Positions 19,401 through 26,668 of a stretch of DNA of 64,000 bases are shown one piece after another. The stretch comes from Sphingobacterium mizutaii. GTDB taxonomy: Bacteria; Bacteroidota; Bacteroidia; Sphingobacteriales; Sphingobacteriaceae. Within the stretch, counting starts at the first letter, position 1. Each line of letters begins with the position of its first letter. The notes under the pieces are model-generated. The model did no database searches. It was given only the letters and a program-made list of their open reading frames with translations, and was not told the origin of the DNA. A program made the position numbers and the translations under genes. Location of the stretch: positions 3,410,001-3,474,000 of the forward strand of contig NZ_LT906468.1 of assembly GCF_900187125.1 (NCBI RefSeq), written 5' to 3'.

Positions 19401-19537
19401 AAGCAAGCATCCGTAACCTAAGGATTTCAGCCTCTGTAAGGAATGCAGCCATGTGGGCTCCACATTGGGAATTTGGAGATCCCGAAGGATTCCCTGTCCC
19501 TAGAACTTACAACCTAAGCCTTAATTTCTCACTATAA
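16415..19537 (+). CDS. SusC/RagA family TonB-dependent outer-membrane transporter
   Basis: A 1040-residue protein with a signal peptide (residues 1-25, ending CFSQ). It then has a carboxypeptidase-regulatory-like beta domain (about 32-110), the TonB box region DEVVVVGYGTQKRKDLTGAV (about 112-131), a plug domain with SIDILKDASATAVYGARAAN and GVVLITTKRG, and a 22-strand barrel ending in LNFSL. It imports oligosaccharides or glycosides across the outer membrane with energy from TonB, working with the SusD lipoprotein encoded 10 bp downstream. The pair and the two following enzyme genes form a small utilisation locus. Substrate unknown; linkage to xylBA suggests a pentose-containing sugar, by context only. 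Confidence 0.93.
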   Translation: MTKQYVLLILFSFGMILLSAAPCFSQQNQNLIRGTVKSTDGMPVEGASIMQSGTKNGTLSDGDGKFELELTDGNRGTLTITHTGFNSQTVNINSQDLQITLQPKAEDLDEVVVVGYGTQKRKDLTGAVASVQAEKLEKEAPRSVQDLLRGNAAGIVISQGNTAKGDADLLVRGRGTLKAGASPLNVVDGVIFDGTFADINPNDIASIDILKDASATAVYGARAANGVVLITTKRGASGKPTITLNGNFGFVENSYMPKVMNGQEFLAYRYDYEMGKRAQDYHDKYPEMFVDPRKLSNVDQLAWYNYDQKDPATTVTEEQLIRSWLARLEMRSPEIENYLIGKETNWQDLVFHKGIQQDYTASISNKTDNLNYYFSLNHVDRKGFIVGNRFKNFRTRINLESKITNFLKVGTNANFAARNEGFLQADWGQSAIIPPYGSDNIGDPNSLYQRLPTGDVTPVNPFFDNMFRDRVDRYNTLNATLYGVITLPYGFEIQSNFTPSFIWREYYNHDSSLNPEWAAKGGTAERSFFRTYNWQIDNVLRWKKAFGDHNFEVTLLQNAEKGQYWRTKATASNFVPSDILGWHRIQAGTVPLNESDDTYRTGDALMGRLFYSFKDTYLFTASVRRDGYSAFGSQNPRATFPALAFAWNFTNEKFMEGTKSWLDYGKLRLTWGRNGNRDIPQYDALSDMTSGLHPYIDSKGNIYLGSQLYVNRMANLGLKWENKASYNLGLDFAMFKNRLSGAIDLYTATTHDLLVDRELPEIIGFSSVAANLGELKSHGIDVSLTGNIIQKETFNWSSNFIFMLNRRKIVTLYGDMVDIKDDAGNVIGQKEADDIKNRWFIGQDPDRIWDYERLGVWQQNEVDEADKFGLQPGDFKYLDQNGDGVMTDADRIFQRYKTPRFRWSWRNDFNYKNFNLSVFIYSNWGQTDGFNRAANNSNFADRTTDYVMPRWTAENPIDDYARIGSKNIGTNYINKSFVRLENISLSYLVPSNILEKASIRNLRISASVRNAAMWAPHWEFGDPEGFPVPRTYNLSLNFSL

Positions 19538-19547
19538 CCTATTGACC

Positions 19548-21455
19548 ATGAAAACTTATAAAAAACTTTTATATATCGGCTTATTCGGTACTGCTTCTAT
19601 CACCTTGATGGAAAGTTGTAGCAAAGATTGGCTAAAACCTCAACCGCTTTCCTTCTATGCACCTGAAGTTGCCCTTTCCACTCCTGAAGGCCTATACTCT
19701 GCATTAACGGCTTGTGAGCGGAATATGCGCCATGAATTCTTCGGTGATGGTGCCCCAATCCTTACAGAAATCATCCAATCTGATGTTGCTGTGGAGGGAA
19801 CAACAGATAAAGCAGGCCCGCAGATGAACATGGACATTGCGCTCCTTCCAGATGCACAGCTCAACCATGAAAACAATACGCGTGTTGGCTGGTATTGGTA
19901 TGAATCCTATAAGGGAATTAAATATGCAAATACGGTAATTTCCAGAATCGACAATGCAACTTTCAAGGATGATGCAGAAAAGAACGCTATCCTCGGAGCT
20001 GCCTATTTCCAACGTGCTTACCGCTATTATAAATTAGTCCATCAATTTGGAGATGTCCCTTTTCTAGATTGGGAAATCAATGAACCGAAATACGATTTCT
20101 ACTCTTATGACAGATGGAGTATTTTGAAGAGATTGAAAAAAGACTTGGAATTCGCATATCAATGGGTCCCTGAAATAGTTGACCGTGGAAGGACCTCAAA
20201 AGCTGCTTGTGGTATTCTTTTGATGAAAGTAGCCATGGCTTTGGAAGATTTTGACCTTGCTATCAAGGTAGGAAATGAAGTAGTCGCCAAACACCCCTTA
20301 ATGAGAAACAGGTTTACAGTAAACCAAAACCGACCAAATACAAATTTGATGTTTGACTTGCACAGCGTAGAAGCAAAACTAGACATGAGCAATACAGAAG
20401 GTTTAATGTATGTGGTCGCCTATCCAGAAGCTGAAGGATCGGCAAAAATTGAAACCATGCGTAATGCCGTACCTTTTTGGAACAACGGGAACATCAAAAC
20501 TCCAGATGGACAAACGGGAACCAATATCAACCTTGCACCCGGTGAAACAGACCCTTCCATGGATCTTAATAAATCTTATGGTAGAGGAATTGGCAGGTTG
20601 AGACCTACTTGGTATTTCAGTAATTCAATTTGGAGGGCGGATAAAGAAAAGAATGACCTTCGCGGAATCCATAACATGAACAGCTGGAAGCGTATGGAAG
20701 ATCTGAAATACAACAGTCCTGACCTCAAAGCTAAAGGCAGCCAATGGTATGGAAAGAACTTCGTCAAAAGTCCTAGCATGAGTCCTGAAGACACTATTCG
20801 TCTTTGGTTCTCTTGGCCACATTACAAGGTTTTTGTACCAGATCCATTGAGCTCTACATGGACTGGCGGTGAAACCCCATGGTATGTATATCGCTCTGCA
20901 GAAGTTTATTTACTTTTAGCTGAATCATATTACTGGAAAAACCAACCTGGAATGGCTGCAACTGCACTGAATGAAGTAAGAACAAGAGCTGGGGCTACTC
21001 CACTCCAAGCTGGCGAGGTGAATATCGGTGAAATCTTGGACGAACGTGCAAGAGAGCTGTATTATGAAGAAAACAGACATCTTGAACTGGTGAGGATATC
21101 ATACACCTACGCAAAGACCAGAAAACCTTGTGAAATTTTTGGAGGGCGAGTTTACAACTTAGAAAACATCAGTGGCCCTGGTGGCACAAATTCCAATATC
21201 AAGCAAACTGGAGTCAACTTCTGGTATGACCGAGTGGTTTCAAAAAGCAATTTCTACAACAAAGGAGTGAAACATAAATGGGCAGAATACAAAATTTCAG
21301 TCCACCATATCCTTTGGCCAGTCCCTGCTAGTGCAATCAATACAAACTTAAAAGGGATCATCAACCAAAACATTGGGTATCCGGGTGCCGAAAGAAATGA
21401 AAAACCGCTCATCGTACCTGATGAAGGAACAGTATTAGGTCCAAAAGCAGAATAA
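19548..21455 (+). CDS. RagB/SusD family surface lipoprotein
   Basis: A 635-residue protein with a lipoprotein signal (hydrophobic stretch, then lipobox MESC, Cys near residue 24). SusD features are the N-terminal TPR-like helices (GAAYFQRAYRYYKLVHQFGD near 150), the PEGLYSALTACERNMR region, and the C-terminal EILDERARELYYEENRHLEL near 490. SusD proteins cap the SusC barrel and bind glycan at the cell surface. A TTG two codons upstream is a weaker start than ATG 19548. Transcribed directly after the susC gene and almost certainly co-translated. Confidence 0.93.
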   Translation: MKTYKKLLYIGLFGTASITLMESCSKDWLKPQPLSFYAPEVALSTPEGLYSALTACERNMRHEFFGDGAPILTEIIQSDVAVEGTTDKAGPQMNMDIALLPDAQLNHENNTRVGWYWYESYKGIKYANTVISRIDNATFKDDAEKNAILGAAYFQRAYRYYKLVHQFGDVPFLDWEINEPKYDFYSYDRWSILKRLKKDLEFAYQWVPEIVDRGRTSKAACGILLMKVAMALEDFDLAIKVGNEVVAKHPLMRNRFTVNQNRPNTNLMFDLHSVEAKLDMSNTEGLMYVVAYPEAEGSAKIETMRNAVPFWNNGNIKTPDGQTGTNINLAPGETDPSMDLNKSYGRGIGRLRPTWYFSNSIWRADKEKNDLRGIHNMNSWKRMEDLKYNSPDLKAKGSQWYGKNFVKSPSMSPEDTIRLWFSWPHYKVFVPDPLSSTWTGGETPWYVYRSAEVYLLLAESYYWKNQPGMAATALNEVRTRAGATPLQAGEVNIGEILDERARELYYEENRHLELVRISYTYAKTRKPCEIFGGRVYNLENISGPGGTNSNIKQTGVNFWYDRVVSKSNFYNKGVKHKWAEYKISVHHILWPVPASAINTNLKGIINQNIGYPGAERNEKPLIVPDEGTVLGPKAE

Positions 21456-21493
21456 GAAAAATCTATATGTTGAATACCATTAAAAATCAATCA

Positions 21494-22882
21494 ATGAAAA
21501 GAAGAACAATAATCAAATCCATCTCCTCACTAGGGCTTGCCCTATTATTATCCGCCCAAGGATATGCGCAATCCGCGGACAGCAAAGGATTCAAACCTTT
21601 GTTTGACGGCAAAACCCTAGCCGGTTGGAAATCCGCAGGTGGAGCTGCCCCATATACCGTTGAAGACGGAGCCATTGTCGGAAGAATGACGAAAGGGACC
21701 CCCAACTCCTTCCTGATCACGGAAAAAGAGTTTGGCGACTTTATCCTTGAACTCGACATCAAACTCGAAGGTGACAAGACCAATTCAGGGATTCAAACCC
21801 GAAGCCATATCGACCCCAATGCCAACAACGGAAAAGGAAGAGTATATGGCCGTCAGATCGAAATCGACCCTTCCGCACGTGCTTGGGCAGGCGGCGTCTA
21901 TGATGAAGGCAGAAGGGGCTGGATCTATCCATTAGATTTAAACGAGCCTTCAAAGTCAGCTTACAAAAAAGATGAATTTAACCATATCCGGATTGAAGCC
22001 ATCGGCAATGAACTACGTTCTTGGGTAAATGGGGTTCCTGCAGCTTATGTTGTGGATACCGTTGATGCTTCTGGATTTATTGGTTTGCAAGTCCACAGCA
22101 TCCCTGCTGAATTAGACGGAAAAAAGGTTTATTTTAAAAACATTAAAATCAAAACTGAATATCTGAAACCTAGCCCCTATCCAAAAGGCCAATATATCGT
22201 GAATCTGACTCCCAATTCATTAAGTCCTACGGAGCAAAAGAATGGAACCACACTTCTATTCAACGGCAAGAACTCCGATGGATGGAGAAGTGTGAAAGGA
22301 GAAAGTTTCCCAGAAAAAGGTTGGGCCATCAAGGACGGAATCATAAAAGTCCAAAAGTCCGATGGTGGGGAATCAACCAATGGTGGCGATATCATCACAA
22401 AAGATAAATACAGTGTATTTGACCTTTCTTTTGAATTTAAACTAACACCCGGTGCAAATAGCGGTGTAAAATACTTTGTCACCCTTGCCGAGAAAACTTC
22501 AGGATCTGCAATCGGACTGGAATACCAGATTCTCGATGATGCCAAGCATCCTGATGCAAAATTAGGAAGAGATGGAAATCGTACCATCGCCTCTCTTTAT
22601 GATCTTATTACATCCGATAAAGGCCGTGGTGCCACAAGACCTATAGGCGAATGGAACCGCGGACGCGTAGTGGTAGACAAGGACAACCAAGTCACCTACT
22701 ACCTAAACGGGGTCAAAGTATTATCCTATGTACGGGGATCAAAGGAGTTCAAGGATTTGGTGGCTATCAGCAAATACAAGGACTGGGATAAGTTCGGGGA
22801 AGCTTCTGAAGGACACATCCTTCTTCAGGACCATGGCGATGAAGTTTCATTCCGATCGATTAAAATCAACAAAACTAAATAA
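21494..22882 (+). CDS. Tandem DUF1080 (3-keto-disaccharide hydrolase-like) protein
   Basis: A 462-residue exported protein with a Sec-type signal (MKRRTIIKS, hydrophobic core, cleavage after GYAQ). It carries two copies of the DUF1080 concanavalin-like fold. Copy 1 starts FKPLFDGKTLAGWKS (about residue 34) and has NSGIQTRSH; copy 2 starts TTLLFNGKNSDGWRS (about 255) and has NSGVKYFV. The second copy appears to have the fuller C-terminal half (GEWNRGRVVV, HILLQDHGDEVSFRSIKI). DUF1080 proteins cleave 3-keto-glycosides made by an oxidoreductase; such an enzyme is encoded next. ATG 21467 would add nine residues ahead of the signal. Periplasmic location is inferred. Confidence 0.85.
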   Translation: MKRRTIIKSISSLGLALLLSAQGYAQSADSKGFKPLFDGKTLAGWKSAGGAAPYTVEDGAIVGRMTKGTPNSFLITEKEFGDFILELDIKLEGDKTNSGIQTRSHIDPNANNGKGRVYGRQIEIDPSARAWAGGVYDEGRRGWIYPLDLNEPSKSAYKKDEFNHIRIEAIGNELRSWVNGVPAAYVVDTVDASGFIGLQVHSIPAELDGKKVYFKNIKIKTEYLKPSPYPKGQYIVNLTPNSLSPTEQKNGTTLLFNGKNSDGWRSVKGESFPEKGWAIKDGIIKVQKSDGGESTNGGDIITKDKYSVFDLSFEFKLTPGANSGVKYFVTLAEKTSGSAIGLEYQILDDAKHPDAKLGRDGNRTIASLYDLITSDKGRGATRPIGEWNRGRVVVDKDNQVTYYLNGVKVLSYVRGSKEFKDLVAISKYKDWDKFGEASEGHILLQDHGDEVSFRSIKINKTK

Positions 22883-22901
22883 CCATAAGCTGTCAATAAA
22901 T

Positions 22902-24317
22902 ATGAACCATTATTTATCACGCAGGAGCTTTATTAGCAAATCCATTATGGCAGGCGGTGCTGTCTTGCTTTCCAACAGCGTTCTGGGCAAAGTAAAGCTC
23001 GCTAGTCCCAATGAAAGGGTTAATCTGGCCTGCGTAGGAATAGGAAATAGAGCCAACGAGATCATTAAGGAGCTTTACAAGACCGGACAATGCAATATTG
23101 TCGCGCTTTGTGATGTGGACATGGGTGCTAAACAAACCCAGGAAATCATCAAGATGTTCCCCAATGCTCCACGATACCAAGATTTCCGGAAAATGTTTGA
23201 TGAGATGGGCAACCAATTCGATGCTGTAGCCATCGGTACGCCTGACTTTGCCCATTTTGCCATTACCATGCAAGCACTCGACCAAGGAAAGCATGTCTAT
23301 GTGGAAAAACCCATGGCAAGGACTTTCAACGAGGTAGAGCTCATGATGCAAAAAGCCAAGAAAAACCCTAAGCTAGCAACCCAAATGGGTAACCAAGGTC
23401 ACTCTGAGGCGAATTACTTCCAGTTCAAGGCATGGAAAGATGCTGGCATCATCAAAGATGTCACACGAATCGATGCGCACATGAACAGCCCTAGGAGATG
23501 GCACGGCTGGGATCCCAACCCTACAGGCTTTCCCTATCCTGAGAGGATACCGGAGACCCTAGATTGGGAAATCTGGCAAATGCAGACCTTAGGCCATCAT
23601 TACAACAAAGACTTTGTCAATGGACAATGGCGCTGTTGGTTTGACTTTGGAATGGGAGCTTTAGGCGATTGGGGAGCTCATATCCTAGATACTGCCCATG
23701 AATTCCTAGAACTAGGCTTGCCAACAGTTGTCGAGGCAAAATCTTTGGAAGGGCACAACTCGTATTTCTTCCCGATGTCTTCCACAATGAACTTCCATTT
23801 TCCAAAAAGAAAGAATATGCCTGCTGTGGATATCAACTGGTATGATGGACTTACGAACCTCCCACAGATCCCTGAAGGATATGGCGTCTCTGGTTTGGAC
23901 CCCAACATCCCACCGCCAAGCACTGGAAAAATTGAACCCGCAAAACTAAACCCTGGAAAAATCATCTATTCCAAAGATTTAATTTTCAAAGGAGGTTCCC
24001 ACGCCAGCACCTTATCGATCATTCCGGAAACCAAAGCGAAGGACATGGCTTCCAAACTCCCAGAAGTTCCATCAAGCCCGTCTAACCATTTTGCAAATTT
24101 CCTGAATGCCTGCAAAGGAACGGAGAAGACCAGATCATCCTTTGAAATCGCCGGACCACTCAGCCAAGTATTCTGTCTTGGGGTCATCACCCAAAAAATG
24201 AATAACAGAATTGAGTTCGACCCTAAAACCAAACAGATCACTAATGACCGCTTCGCGAATGAAATGCTTTACGGACCACCACCAGCAAAAGGATGGGAGG
24301 AGTATTACAAGGTTTAA
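22902..24317 (+). CDS. Exported Gfo/Idh/MocA family oxidoreductase (Tat signal)
   Basis: A 471-residue protein. The N-terminus LSRRSFISKSIMAGGAVLL is a twin-arginine signal, followed by a Rossmann domain (NLACVGIGNRANEI near residue 40), HVYVEKPMAR near 130 with the catalytic Lys, and a large substrate domain with MGALGDWGAHILDTAHEFL near 250 and the C-terminal PPPAKGWEEYY. Tat export with bound NAD(P) is typical of this bacteroidetal subgroup. Relatives act as glycoside 3-dehydrogenases, and adjacency to the DUF1080 gene supports that role here (inference). The frame runs 58 codons further upstream inside the DUF1080 gene, but ATG 22902 starts the export signal. Last gene of the susCD locus. 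Confidence 0.9.
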   Translation: MNHYLSRRSFISKSIMAGGAVLLSNSVLGKVKLASPNERVNLACVGIGNRANEIIKELYKTGQCNIVALCDVDMGAKQTQEIIKMFPNAPRYQDFRKMFDEMGNQFDAVAIGTPDFAHFAITMQALDQGKHVYVEKPMARTFNEVELMMQKAKKNPKLATQMGNQGHSEANYFQFKAWKDAGIIKDVTRIDAHMNSPRRWHGWDPNPTGFPYPERIPETLDWEIWQMQTLGHHYNKDFVNGQWRCWFDFGMGALGDWGAHILDTAHEFLELGLPTVVEAKSLEGHNSYFFPMSSTMNFHFPKRKNMPAVDINWYDGLTNLPQIPEGYGVSGLDPNIPPPSTGKIEPAKLNPGKIIYSKDLIFKGGSHASTLSIIPETKAKDMASKLPEVPSSPSNHFANFLNACKGTEKTRSSFEIAGPLSQVFCLGVITQKMNNRIEFDPKTKQITNDRFANEMLYGPPPAKGWEEYYKV

Positions 24318-24455
24318 GGAGATTTGAGAATTGAGATGTGAGTATTGAGATAGTAGAAATACCTCTCAAATCTCGCATCTTAATATTTTAAACACTAAAC
24401 GTGTACATGAAATTCTTTCCAATTTCTCAAATCTCATATCTCACATCTCAATACT
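24318..24455. repeat. Heptamer-phased inverted repeat element A
   Basis: The region begins at the oxidoreductase stop codon. GAG triplets recur every 7 bp in the left arm (24319, 24326, 24333, 24340, 24347). On the right, CTC/CTT occur at 24365, 24372 and 24379, and CTC/CTA at 24426, 24433, 24440, 24447 and 24454. Left and right arms are inverse complements in unit content (GAGATGT against ACATCTC-like units), so the region can pair over long lengths. It abuts the terminator of the second tRNA-Asn. See elements B and C at 56601 and 57618. Confidence 0.7.
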
Positions 24456-24500
24456 AAACAAAAAAAGATCTGCAAAATTTTTGCAGATCTTTTTTTGTTT
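24456..24500. terminator. Bidirectional terminator between element A and tRNA-Asn copy 2
   Basis: A 22-bp perfect inverted repeat (24456-24477 with 24479-24500) has core GATCTGC and long A and T runs on both flanks. On the minus strand it ends the tRNA-Asn transcript; on the plus strand it can end the susCD locus transcript. Confidence 0.85.
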
Positions 24501-24504
24501 CCGG

Positions 24505-24578
24505 CTCCTGAAGCTGGGCTCGAACCAGCGACCCTCTGATTAACAGTCAGATGCTCTAACCAACTGAGCTATTCAGGA
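24505..24578 (-). tRNA. tRNA-Asn (anticodon GTT), copy 2
   Basis: Identical over all 74 bases to the tRNA-Asn at 13008-13081: anticodon loop CTGTTAA, discriminator G, CCA not encoded. The terminator downstream is different from that of copy 1, so the repeat does not extend past the gene. Confidence 0.96.
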
Positions 24579-24685
24579 GTTTAAACCGTCCCTTTCGTTT
24601 TCGGTGATGCAATTATCGGAAGTTTCTCCGACAAGTGCAAATATTTTTTGGCGATTTATCGCAAGTTATTCAAAACCAATTAGAA

Positions 24686-26062
24686 TTAATTAAACAGAAC
24701 ATCTCGCAGGATATAGGTCGCGAAGCTAAAGTAGATCACCAAACCCGTCACATCGACAATTGTCGATACAAAGGGAGCTGATGAACTCGCTGGATCCGCT
24801 CCAAACCTACGCAGGATAAATGGCAACATCGCTCCCACCAAAGATCCCCAAAGGACCACGCCGACCAAGGAACTTCCGATAGCAGCACCATACAGGTACC
24901 ATGCATCACCATAAGTATCCTTGAATACTTCCTCGACCCCAATTCTTAAGAAACCTAACACCCCTAAAATAACCCCTAGGAGCAATCCCGAAAGTATCTC
25001 GCGCTTCATGACCATCCACCAGTCCCGAAGGGTGACTTCACCCATAGCCATCGCCTGAATGATCAGGGTGGATGCTTGAGAACCGGAGTTCCCCCCGCTA
25101 GACATGATTACAGGCATCAACAAGACAAGAACAGTGGTGAACTTAGCCTCATAGTGCTGAAGCACATTAAAAGTCAACAGCTGGCCTAAAAACAACACGA
25201 TAAGCCATCCTGCCCTTTTCTTCACCAAGTGAAAGATCGAAACATCCAAATAGGGCTCATCCAAAGCCTCGGTACCCCCGATACGTTGCATGTCCTCGGT
25301 GTACTCTTCGTTGGCCACCCATAAGATGTCATCGATTGTCACAATACCCAACATGATATCCTGTTCATCAACTACGGGAAGAGCTACGCGATTGTTCATC
25401 CGGAAAATGGTTACTGCTTCCTCTTGTGGGTCATCGGCATGCAAAGAGATCAGTCGATTGTCGATCAAGTCACCGATCACCTTATCTGGTTCCGCCACAA
25501 GGATGTCCTTGATCCGAACGTCATCGATCAACTTTCCATCAGAGTCGATCACATACAAGACATCGATCGTTTCAGAAGCTGAACCGTATCGACGGATGTG
25601 ATCCAACACGCGTGGCATGGTCCAATGTTCCTTGACCGTGATATAGTCAGGAGTCATCAGACGACCTACTGAATCTTCAGGATATCCAAGCAAGGACAAT
25701 GCTTCCTTTCGCTCCTCCGGTGTCAACAGAATAATGAGCCTTTTTACGACATCACCTTTCAGTTCCGAGAAGAAGGAAGTACGGTCATCCGGAGGCATCT
25801 CGTTAAGGAGCTCACGGATCTTGGAAGCCGGTAATTTTTTGAGAATTCTTTCTTGGGTGGGGAAGTCTAAAATACGGAATACATTCACCGCTCTTTTAAG
25901 ACTTAAAGTTTCTAAAAATAAGGGACCGTATTCGGGAAGTTCATCGATCAATTCTTCAACATCCGAAATATTTAGTTCGTTCAAATAATCCGCAAGCTCA
26001 GTATGATCTCCACGTTCAATCAATTGCTCAACATGTGCTACAAGCATTGCTAATTCTTCCAT
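24686..26062 (-). CDS. mgtE: Magnesium transporter MgtE
   Basis: A 458-residue inner-membrane Mg2+ channel/transporter. The helical MgtE N-domain (residues 1-130) has superhelix repeats such as RILKKLPASKIRELLNEMPP. Two CBS domains follow (about 135-255; SVGRLMTPDYITV opens the first) and sense cytosolic Mg2+. Five membrane helices fill the C-terminal part, with the pore-lining MPVIMSSGGNSGSQASTL near 318 that is diagnostic for the family. AAAGGAGG lies 3 bp upstream of the ATG, an unusually full Shine-Dalgarno match for this phylum. Monocistronic. Confidence 0.95.
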   Translation of the reverse strand: MEELAMLVAHVEQLIERGDHTELADYLNELNISDVEELIDELPEYGPLFLETLSLKRAVNVFRILDFPTQERILKKLPASKIRELLNEMPPDDRTSFFSELKGDVVKRLIILLTPEERKEALSLLGYPEDSVGRLMTPDYITVKEHWTMPRVLDHIRRYGSASETIDVLYVIDSDGKLIDDVRIKDILVAEPDKVIGDLIDNRLISLHADDPQEEAVTIFRMNNRVALPVVDEQDIMLGIVTIDDILWVANEEYTEDMQRIGGTEALDEPYLDVSIFHLVKKRAGWLIVLFLGQLLTFNVLQHYEAKFTTVLVLLMPVIMSSGGNSGSQASTLIIQAMAMGEVTLRDWWMVMKREILSGLLLGVILGVLGFLRIGVEEVFKDTYGDAWYLYGAAIGSSLVGVVLWGSLVGAMLPFILRRFGADPASSSAPFVSTIVDVTGLVIYFSFATYILRDVLFN

Positions 26063-26668
26063 ACGCCTCCTTTATTTTACAATCCTACATTGGTCCAAAA
26101 ATCGTTTGTGCAAAAGTCGTTTTTTTTGGCATAATAATATAATTAATTTTTAATCAATAAATCTGACCCCCAAATACAACAGGATCTTTACCTATTATCC
26201 AAACAAAAACATGTCATTATGTCACTATTAAATTATAGCCGTATAGCATGAATTTAAAGAAAGAAAAACACCTTCAAATCTATGCGCTAGTAAATCCTGA
26301 AAAATACCAATCCAAAAATTCCTAAAAATAAATCCGGTCGAAACCTCCATTTATTAGGTAGCAAATTCTACCAAAATTTTTCGAGTTCAAAAATCCATTC
26401 ATTGATCAAGTCCTTAAACATTTTCAAAACTCCTTTGTAAACGTCAAACATTTGAATTTATTAACAAATTAACCTACATTTACAATGCAAAAAGTTAACT
26501 GGATTATTAATCACAAACAAGTGATTTACACACACAAATACACATAAAATAGTGTAAATTATGAAAGAATTAAAAAACACATTAAATACTTTTTATCAAT
26601 TACTTACAATTTTATTTAAAACCATTAGTTTAACTAAAACAGCAATTCTTTACTAATATATTTAGCAT
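26063..26668. other. 606-bp AT-rich intergenic region
   Basis: Lies between divergent mgtE and the large secreted protein gene. It is very AT-rich, and I can support no reading frame, RNA gene, strong hairpin or repeat in it. It presumably contains both promoters, but no convincing TAnnTTTG box close to either start stands out. Confidence 0.5.

Noticed and set aside
24319..24455. Short regularly spaced repeats, considered as a CRISPR array
   Set aside because: The units are 7 bp with no spacers, the arms are inverted to each other, and no cas genes are present.
13008..24578. Identical tRNA-Asn genes as boundaries of a mobile island carrying the xyl/sus genes
   Set aside because: No integrase, no direct repeat beyond the tRNA genes, different flanking terminators, and base composition like that of the surroundings. 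Multiple tRNA-Asn copies are ordinary.
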